From Gigantopelta aegis (Eukaryota; Mollusca; Gastropoda; Neomphalida; Peltospiridae), in NCBI RefSeq assembly GCF_016097555.1, contig NC_054702.1, positions 79,403,997 through 79,467,996 on the forward strand: 64,000 bases of DNA, in the 5' to 3' direction. Under the pieces are notes generated by a model that saw only the letters and a program-made list of their open reading frames with translations, ran no database searches and was not told the DNA's origin. The first letter of the stretch is position 1. The number at the start of each line of letters is the position of its first letter. Positions 57,069 to 64,000 of the stretch are shown here, piece by piece. The position numbers were made by a program, and so were the translations under genes.

Positions 57069-57399
57069 TATATATTTGATATGTAATTACAATCGTCAAA
57101 AAGTGTCTGTTAGTCGATAACATCTTAAAAATTGCTGCAAACTCTGGAATGTCCCTTTAACGTGTGTTACACATGTAGGATTGTGGCTTAAACAACAAGG
57201 AACAAAAATATTTTGTTTATTAGTTGTTTTTTAAAAACATTTCATCGTAAGTATAAACACAACCATGTCTATTTGATTATAATATATTATTATTTTTATT
57301 GTTGTTTTTTAAAACACATTCCATAGTAATTATAAACAGAATCAAATATATTTCTCTCTGCTAATTATATTTGTCCTCATAAAAGTAAATGAACATTGG

Positions 57400-57746
57400 T
57401 TTTGTTTAACGACACCACTAGATCAAATGATTTATTATTCATCGGCTATTGGATATAAAACATTTTGGTAATACTTACATATAGTCTTAGAGAGGAAACT
57501 CGTTACATTTTTCCATTAGTAGCAAGAGATCGTTTATATGCACCACCCCACAGACAGGATAGCACGTGGTTCACTGACTGGAACGAGACATAGTCCGATG
57601 GGTCCCAGACCGACCGCGCATTATCCCCCTTGTTGGATTAGGATTTAACTGAAGTAGTTTGTAACATCTCATTTAGCTCTCGTGTCTCCTAGCCTGTCTA
57701 TCAGTGTATCAGGCGAGCGCTTTACCACTGGGCTACGTACCGCCCC
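57400..57746 (-). mobile_element. SINE family B with internal insertion
   Basis: It begins TTTTGTTTAACGACACCACT and ends CACTGGGCTACGTACCGCCC. The middle has the usual ATGCACCACCCCACAGACAG. About 90 extra bases near 57625-57715 separate box B-like GACCGACCGCGC from the head. Confidence 0.75.
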
Positions 57747-58197
57747 TCAATCTGCAAGATGCAAGATTAATGGTTTATGGTTAAACTTCACAATAATCAA
57801 CCTAAAGGTGTGTCACATCAGATTTAACAAACTACATGTGTGTGTATTTTAGACAGTACCTAACGACCCTTTAGTCGTCTGAAATTTGTAAAGTGACATA
57901 TTTTAACATAAGCGTATGAGACGGTGGGACAGGGGCGAAACCTCAAATTCGGTCAAAATGTGCTAACCGGAGACCTTTTAGCATGTATTTCCATTACTTC
58001 ATTCTACCCCCCAATTAGTTGTAATCCATGTAGAAATGCGTAGTGATTCGTTTGAACCCTATGTGGCTGTTTCAACCTAGTCTGTTTGGTAGTAATGCTA
58101 ATATGAATAACTATTGTTATGCTGATTTGGGCAAAAGCCAGCGTGCACCCATACTGAAATGGGAGCCCGTACGCCTATGAGCTTTAGCCCTTACCCG

Positions 58198-58273
58198 ACA
58201 TATATTAAAGAAGATACCTAGCTGTTGCTTCCCTAGCTATTGGTTAGTGGTGTGAGTCATCGTTCACAGCGGT
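58198..58273 (+). promoter_or_regulatory. Candidate TATA-box promoter for the second lipocalin gene
   Basis: ATATATTAAAG at about 58199-58210 lies 64-75 bases before the ATG, a plausible TATA position for a start near 58230. Position is the only support. Confidence 0.3.
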
Positions 58274-58411
58274 ATGGCGGGCGAAAATATGTCCAGATCG
58301 AAGTTTGTGTTTTATATCTTTATCTGTGTTACTTCATTGATTCAAAATATCAATAGCAAGGATTGTAACGTGCACAACATCACCGTACAACCTGATTTCG
58401 ATCTCCAGAAA
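58274..58411 (+). CDS. First exon of a second lipocalin gene (signal peptide)
   Basis: ATG at 58274 in context GCGGTATGG opens 46 codons: MAGENMSRSKFVFYIFICVT, SLIQNINSKDCNVHN and ITVQPDFDLQK, then donor GTGAGC. A basic start plus a hydrophobic core is a signal peptide. The Cys and P-x-F-D-L-x-K are the N-terminal lipocalin strand that directly precedes G-x-W. The exon ends in phase 0, exactly the phase in which lipocalin exon 9560-9693 begins. The second exon of this gene was not found in the remaining 5.6 kb and should lie past the window. An ITV sequon (N-I-T) is present. Confidence 0.8.
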
Positions 58412-60121
58412 GTGAGCTGACAAACTTTATATACTTTATATATATATATATATTTTTTTAAAAAGTAGAAGAAAAAAAGGTGGGGTTTTTTTCAATTAAA
58501 AACTTTATTTAGGCACGGGTCAAGTCTAGCAAGACTTGAGTCCGTTCACTGGACTCGAGTACCCGTACAAGTGAGACAATGTAGAGAATTAATTTCAACA
58601 GTAACTAATCAGCAATACAAGTTACACAATAATTATTTGTTAGTGTCTTTTTTTTTTAATCTGGACGTCTGACCGTCACAATACTAAACGTATCAACCCG
58701 TTTCTAAATGCAATACCATGGCATGATTTGGCATTCATGTTCAGTGCTGAAATTAAGACGTATAATGCTATTTTACTTTATTCCTTAGTCTCATGATCAT
58801 CTTTTGTAAGTGTCGGGTACTCGGGTCCGCATCCAGTTTGACTCTCGAGTACAATATTTTGGACTCGTGGAGGCCCTAGTCTTACACCTACCCATTGAGT
58901 CGTTCAAACTCGCTCTGGATGGATGGGATGGGAACTCTATTTACGTGCCCATATCCACAAGGGTTCAGGTACGCCCATCCCGGGGCGGGTGGTAACCGGT
59001 ACTGGACTACGAAACTTATGGCCTTATGGCTTTTTTGTTTTTTGTTTTGTTGTGGATGTTCTCTTTATTATAGAGTGTTATATGCTCAGCCCTGTGTGAG
59101 TGGTCCTTATCCGCTTTGTAATAAACACTGCATTAACATCAGTACATACATATATAAGTAAACAAAACAAAACTCACAGGTTTGGGAGAAAATCATGGTT
59201 TTATTTTGAAAGTGGAATACGCAAATGCATTCCCTGCATTCATTGAATGCACACAATGAATTTAAAACACAAATTAATAACCATGTATTCATATACAAAC
59301 TATACTATTATTACTACAAAACAACTACATACATGCATTTCTTAAACATAGGTATAAAGGGTGGGACAGTGGGAGAAAAGTAAAATTCGCTTTTTAAAAC
59401 TAACGTCTGCACTCAAAGAACATTCAAATTAAAGTGGCTCTGCTTGAAACCCGCAGAGGTTTTCAAACCAAACTTCCATCCGATTGGTTGGGGCATCCCA
59501 AACAATCCACTGATTGGCGAGACCCAGCATCTGATCCCATCAGGGAATCCCCAATTATTTCCACTCTCTTGCGTCAATGCAAAAAATGATACGGTGTCAA
59601 TAATTTTTATCTTTGCCATAATATTTACGAGCAGACATAGCTTCATTAAAAAAATATCCCTTTACAATTTTAAAAGGTTCCCCAAAGCAAACGTTCCCTC
59701 TCAGCAATGTATATGCTACGCGCACTGCCATTGGTCAGTCAATGTTGGCAGACTCGCACAGCTGGCTATAAATATATAAGGGAAACCTAACTATATGCTA
59801 CGCGCACTGCCAATGGTCAGTTGATGTCAGCTGATTCGCACAGCTGGCTAAAAATACACGGGAAACTTAGCTGAAGAGCCAAGGTCGGAAGGGCCTATGC
59901 CCAGCTGATCGGTGAGCCAAACATCACTGTAACTTAGTGTAAGTGTCCTTTCTTACACAGCATGTACAAGTGCAGGCTTAATTCCTGCTATTAATAACAT
60001 ATTATATGAATAATATTTACATTAATCCGCCTAGTCATGAACCCGGGAAGATTCGTCCACAATCAAAACTTATTTACGGATGATTCGTCCACTAATTGTT
60101 TTGGGGGTGGGGAATATTAGT

Positions 60122-61165
60122 AATTTATTGTACAACGACACTCCAGCACAAAAATACACATCAGCTATTGGATGTCACGAAAGGTAAGTACATGTATATG
60201 CAAATATTATTTACAAAATTGTATAAAACCACAGTGTAAGGAGCTTATAATACAATACAAATATCAAGTTAAGTATATTTTAAAACTTTATATAGAAATC
60301 AATCTGATTAAAATTAGCTCTACTGGTCTATCAGTAGATCTAACAGCATTGCGTGGACTCCCATGTCCAGGTGACATTTCATCTATAAATAACAATTTAA
60401 CTGGGACTGGGAACTCTATTAACGTGCCCATATCCAATAAAGGTTCAGGCACGCCAACCACGGATCCAGCCTCTGAAATAGCCAATGGGTGGTTCCGGGG
60501 CAGGAGATAACAATTTAAATATCGCCTTTTATAGCGTTATTCGGGACATACAAATTCTAAAAATATCAGGCGAGACTATTTATGCAATAGGCGAACTTGT
60601 TGGTCTATTTCAACATTAAAAAATAGGAGGGAAAGTGCAGTAATAAACTTTGTATACTGGTATAAATAGATTTTATGGCTATACCATCTCGGGTTTTTTT
60701 TCGTCTTGAAACGAATTTTATATAAAATTTTATATTGAAATTAGTTTCCGGCATACTTCGTAATTCACCCGAATCATTTCATATACCCTCGGCATAATCT
60801 CGAATGTTTTCAAAAAATTTTCAAATCACTGACAAGATTTTGCAAGTAAGGTTTTGATTGGTCGAATGAAAGGTCGACTGGACATGGGCTCGAATGGGGT
60901 GCTGTTAGATCCACAGGTAACAGTAATTAACCAGTGGAGCTAATTTTAATTAGATTGTATAGAAATCAAAGTGCTTTAAAAATGTTAAAATTAATTCTGA
61001 CTCTAAAACATTTCTGTTGCCAAATATATCATTTCTCGTCTCGGCTTCAGATGATTACACTACACCAAAATGTGACACACAGTCAGTGTGTACTAATAAT
61101 GTTCACACTGAGGAGGAGGGTCCTTCTTTAAAAGAAATTGATTATAATATATACTAATATATACA
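60122..61165 (-). mobile_element. 3' fragment of the second LINE family, interrupted
   Basis: It matches 7089-7830 in the same relative orientation: CACTCCAGCACAAAAATACA at the left, GAGGAGGAGGGTCCTTCTTT at the right. Interrupted by the element 60300-60957. Confidence 0.65.
60300..60957. mobile_element. 27-bp TIR element with 9-bp target duplication (Mutator-like size)
   Basis: The left end CAATCTGATTAAAATTAGCT is matched by the right end, whose reverse complement is CAATCTAATTAAAATTAGCT; similarity continues through CTACTGGT. TATAGAAAT flanks both sides (60291-60299, 60958-60966). The homologous site in duplication copy 1 (about 7286-7296) has TATAGAAAT once. Nine-base duplications are typical of Mutator-like elements. 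No transposase frame; it contains SINE-derived sequence. Confidence 0.75.
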
Positions 61166-61207
61166 CGTGCATACTTGTAAGCCGTCCTTCCCGCAGATAT
61201 TCACTTG

Positions 61208-61209
<2 letters not shown>

Positions 61210-61262
<53 letters not shown>
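61210..61262. repeat. (TA)n microsatellite
   Basis: About 53 bases of TA inside duplication copy 2; absent from the matching place in copy 1. Confidence 0.95.
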
Positions 61263-61265
<3 letters not shown>

Positions 61266-61396
61266 CATATACAAGTATATATAGTCATTGGGTGCATTTT
61301 AGAGGGAGGGAGTGGTCCCCATACGTTTTTCAAATCACCTCAGTGAACTCATTCTCAGAGGCAGGGTCCAGGAGGAACATGTCCGAACTTTGAATG

Positions 61397-61580
61397 GCCT
61401 CGGTGGCGCCATGGTTAAGCCACCAGACATAAGGCAGGTAGGTACTGAGCTCGCAGCCCGGTGCCGGCTCTCACCCAGAGCGCGTTTTAACGATTCAGTG
61501 GGTAGGCGTAAGACCACTGTACCCTCTTCTCTCTCACTAACCACTAATCCCACTGTCCTGGACAGACAACCCAAATAAGT
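61397..61580 (+). mobile_element. SINE family A
   Basis: The tRNA-like head GGCCTCGGTGGCGCCATGGT and the body through CCACTGTCCTGGACAGACA match the reverse of 6147-6427 and extend beyond the fragment at 8205-8345. Confidence 0.7.
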
Positions 61581-61914
61581 TCAAATGAAATGAATGGACT
61601 TGGACATATCCAAAAACCATTCATGGTCGATTCGTACACTATATTTGTTTTTCTTTAAAGTTAAAGTTTTTTGTTGTTTTTTGCTCAACGACACCACTAC
61701 AGCACATTGATTAATTAATCATCGGCTACTGGATGTCAAACATTTGGTAATTCTGACACGTAGTCATCGGAGGAAACGCGCTACATTGCAGCAAGGGATC
61801 TTTTATATGCACTTTACCACAGACAGGAAAGCACACACCACGGCCTAGTTGTGGTGCACTAATCAGTTGAATGGATCCACTGATATGTTTTCTTTAAACG
61901 CATTAAATACATTA

Positions 61915-62135
61915 TATGGGCGGGATCTAGCTAAGTGGGTAGAGCGCTCGGCTGAGGTGCTTGCGTCGTAGGATCGAACCACATCAGTGGACCCATTTTT
62001 AGATTTTCCCCGGTCTCAACTAGTACGCCACGACAGGTAAATCAAAGGCCGTGGTTTGGGGTATCCTGTCTGAGGAAAAGTGCACATAAAAGATGCTGCT
62101 AACGGGAAAATGTAGCGGGTTTTCTCTAAAACTAC
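61915..62135 (+). mobile_element. tRNA-derived SINE, partner of 8807-9095
   Basis: The head ATCTAGCTAAGTGGGTAGAG and box B GGATCGAACC, with the same body up to CTCTAAAACTACGAG, where it ends at the boundary of the next repeat. Confidence 0.7.
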
Positions 62136-62141
62136 GAGTTG

Positions 62142-62606
62142 GCCTCAGACCACAATTAATTTCACTATGTATTCTCATGTAGCCCCAGTGGCTGTAGCAC
62201 TTTTATTAATTTCACCAGGCCATTAGCATTTCACGGGAAACATTACCTGCCTGGGCCCATTGAACACTCGAAAGGACGACATCTGTTGTCCAGCTCTTTT
62301 CCGCGTTATATCAATGTAAACAAACACACGTGGGCTAAGGGACCGAATCACACCCATTTCTCTGCATTTTACACAAATTTTGCATGACTTCAATGTGCTC
62401 TGGGGGACATTATGCAGTATCCAGTGTAAACCAAGTGCACATATTCACTAACTGCATCCTCTCACCTGTCAAACCCAGTGTAACAATCCAGTATACTAAG
62501 CAGCTCCCCAGCCATTAATCACATCACAAGAAAAACTATATTTTCTCGCATTAACTTCCGTATTTTGGACAACCAAATGGGTGGATAACTCTAGTCTGAG
62601 GCCTAT
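62142..62606. repeat. Possible inverted-repeat element, GGCCTCAGAC ends
   Basis: GGCCTCAGAC at about 62143 is mirrored by GTCTGAGGCC at about 62594-62603. No coding capacity. It abuts the end of duplication copy 2. Confidence 0.4.
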
Positions 62607-63250
62607 CAGACCAAAATTGTTTTCACCATGACACTCAAACTCACATATGGCATTTAAATACATATGTCAAGTTGCATACAGGCAATAAAAAGAATATTTG
62701 ATACCAAATATGGCTATTGGAGCCTGTGAAATGGGGGACTGCCTGTGCCGCAAAAGGCGGCAATCTGCGTCAAATTATTCCCAATAGTGGACTAGTAATT
62801 ATGGAATAACTTTAAAAGTTACAGACATTTTTCTGAACAACAAAAAGAAACTTGCTCCTTATTGTGTTCTCTGCAATTGAAATATAGCAGTTGGCAGGAA
62901 TATGATTTTTTCAACAAAAAAATCAATTTAATTTAAATTGATACATTTTCAAAAAAAAAATTCCCACAAAGTTCTCTTTTTAAACAAAATTTAATCTTTA
63001 AAACTGTAAAATTTTGGATACTGCACACAGTCAATATATGCCAATTACAAATTAGGACTGCTCGAGTGTCATTCTGGTGAGGGTAATTAGCAAGGTGTCT
63101 GCACACCGTAACAGGTCACACCTGAATGCAGAGGACAGGGCACCAGTCTGCAAAGATGCAGTACCGAATACACAGTGAACAAAAAAAAGCTGTCAACTGC
63201 CACTGCACTGAAATGTTTTAAATGCATCAGAACTGAAAGTGACATCACAC

Positions 63251-63450
63251 NNNNNNNNNNNNNNNNNNNNNNNNNNNNNNNNNNNNNNNNNNNNNNNNNN
63301 NNNNNNNNNNNNNNNNNNNNNNNNNNNNNNNNNNNNNNNNNNNNNNNNNNNNNNNNNNNNNNNNNNNNNNNNNNNNNNNNNNNNNNNNNNNNNNNNNNNN
63401 NNNNNNNNNNNNNNNNNNNNNNNNNNNNNNNNNNNNNNNNNNNNNNNNNN
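63251..63450. other. Assembly gap (200 N)
   Basis: Exactly 200 undetermined bases. Open frames through it are meaningless. Confidence 1.
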
Positions 63451-64000
63451 TTGTTCAATTAGCTCAATTACTCAAAGTGAGGCCCTCACAGGGTGCAGGG
63501 ATACATTCTGATTGAAAAGAATGACCTATGACCTGATAGGGGTACAATGCATGCTGAATTATGTCATAATTTGTGAAATTACAAATTTTGAAAATATAAA
63601 TATAATAAAATGTAATTTAATTTAAAGAAATAAAATATTCATCACCCAAACTGATAACTTTCAGATTTCCACCTATCTGCACAATTATCATGTACATTTT
63701 GAGTGCTGTAACTGGCATAATTACCTCACAATTTGGTATCAAAGTGTGTCACCCTGTGTCAAAACATCATTGAAGAAATCCTCCATATTGACTTATTTGA
63801 CCTTAACCTTCAAAGTGAGGCTCTCATAGGGTGTAGGGATACAGCCTGATTGAAAAGAATGACCTATGACCTGATAGGGGTACAATGCATGCTGAATTAT
63901 GTCATAATTTGTGAAATTACAAATTTTGAAAATATAAATATAATAAAATTTAATTTAATTAAACAAAATAAAATATTCACCACCCAAACTGATTAGTTTC
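63451..64000 (+). repeat. Tandem repeat with 339-bp unit, open at the window end
   Basis: CAAAGTGAGG starts at 63472 and 63811. The long block GATTGAAAAGAATGACCTAT through TAAATATAATAAAAT is nearly identical in both units. At least 1.6 units are visible. The array runs off the window and may have caused the adjacent N gap. Confidence 0.85.

Larger units (their letters stand above)
55403..57156. mobile_element. TTAA-flanked MITE, copy 5, split by a Tc1 element
   Basis: The left part 55403-55682 and right part 57071-57156 join to the same internal order as the other copies (..GCACAAAAATA then TATTTGATATGTAATTAC..). TTAA flanks at 55399-55402 and 57157-57160. The split is exactly at a TA dinucleotide, the Tc1 target. 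Confidence 0.9.
58512..62140 (+). repeat. Segmental duplication, copy 2
   Basis: Collinear with 6501-9105, beginning 100 bases after the lipocalin first exon. Copy-specific insertions include 58800-59105 (SINE-like), about 59140-60015, and the element 60300-60957. In 59715-59860 a block with GCTACGCGCACTGCCA is tandemly duplicated (period about 75). No gene is seen within. Confidence 0.75.

Noticed and set aside
62142..63250. Second exon of the downstream lipocalin gene
   Set aside because: I looked for a G-T-W-Y or related GxW frame after an acceptor in all + frames and saw none; the exon is presumably beyond the window.

Overview
The window looks like intron-rich, repeat-rich animal nuclear DNA, most likely from a lophotrochozoan and probably a gastropod mollusc. 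This is inferred from GT-AG introns, tRNA-headed SINEs, abundant CA/GA/TA microsatellites, LINE, Tc1, Academ-like and Crypton remnants, and TTAA-flanked MITEs. Species cannot be assigned from the sequence alone. A 200-base run of N (63251-63450) marks an assembly gap. Few real host genes are present; most open frames are transposon debris.

The main host gene is on the + strand. Six exons between 9560 and 22803 encode a lipocalin barrel (GxW motif YAGTWYEM, TDY motif, SRTKTL motif), then an 18-nt micro-exon, a calcium-binding EGF-like exon, and a terminal exon encoding a small-residue linker plus a C-terminal hydrophobic tail that looks like a GPI-attachment signal. Its signal-peptide exon is not in the window. 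A second lipocalin first exon (58274-58411: signal peptide, then an N-terminal lipocalin strand, ending in phase 0) lies 36 kb downstream. A duplicated stretch (6501-9105 versus about 58512-62140) sits in the first intron of both genes, so the locus looks like a tandem lipocalin gene pair.

Layout: 1-6134 is a dead LINE with a Tc1 element in its 3' UTR. 6147-9105 holds SINEs and duplication copy 1. 9560-22803 is the lipocalin-EGF gene; its introns hold TTAA MITEs, an inverted LINE pair, a 5-6 kb Academ-like element (about 14067-19812) and a small Tc1-like element. 23138-28982 is a 77-bp satellite of about 75 units with higher-order repeats. 29150-33110 has SINEs, two hammerhead-ribozyme-like motifs and a SWIM zinc-finger pseudogene. 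33110-38270 is AT-rich DNA with no supported gene. 38404-40740 is a tandem array with a recurrent palindromic motif. 42220-44810 has a minisatellite, a SINE and weak minus-strand exon candidates. 45796-51991 carries foldback repeats and a RecQ-like helicase fragment. 52382-53440 is a Crypton remnant. 53484-57160 holds MITEs, one split by a Tc1 element. 57400-62140 has a SINE, lipocalin exon 1 and duplication copy 2. 62142-64000 has a possible inverted-repeat element, the N gap and a 339-bp tandem repeat.
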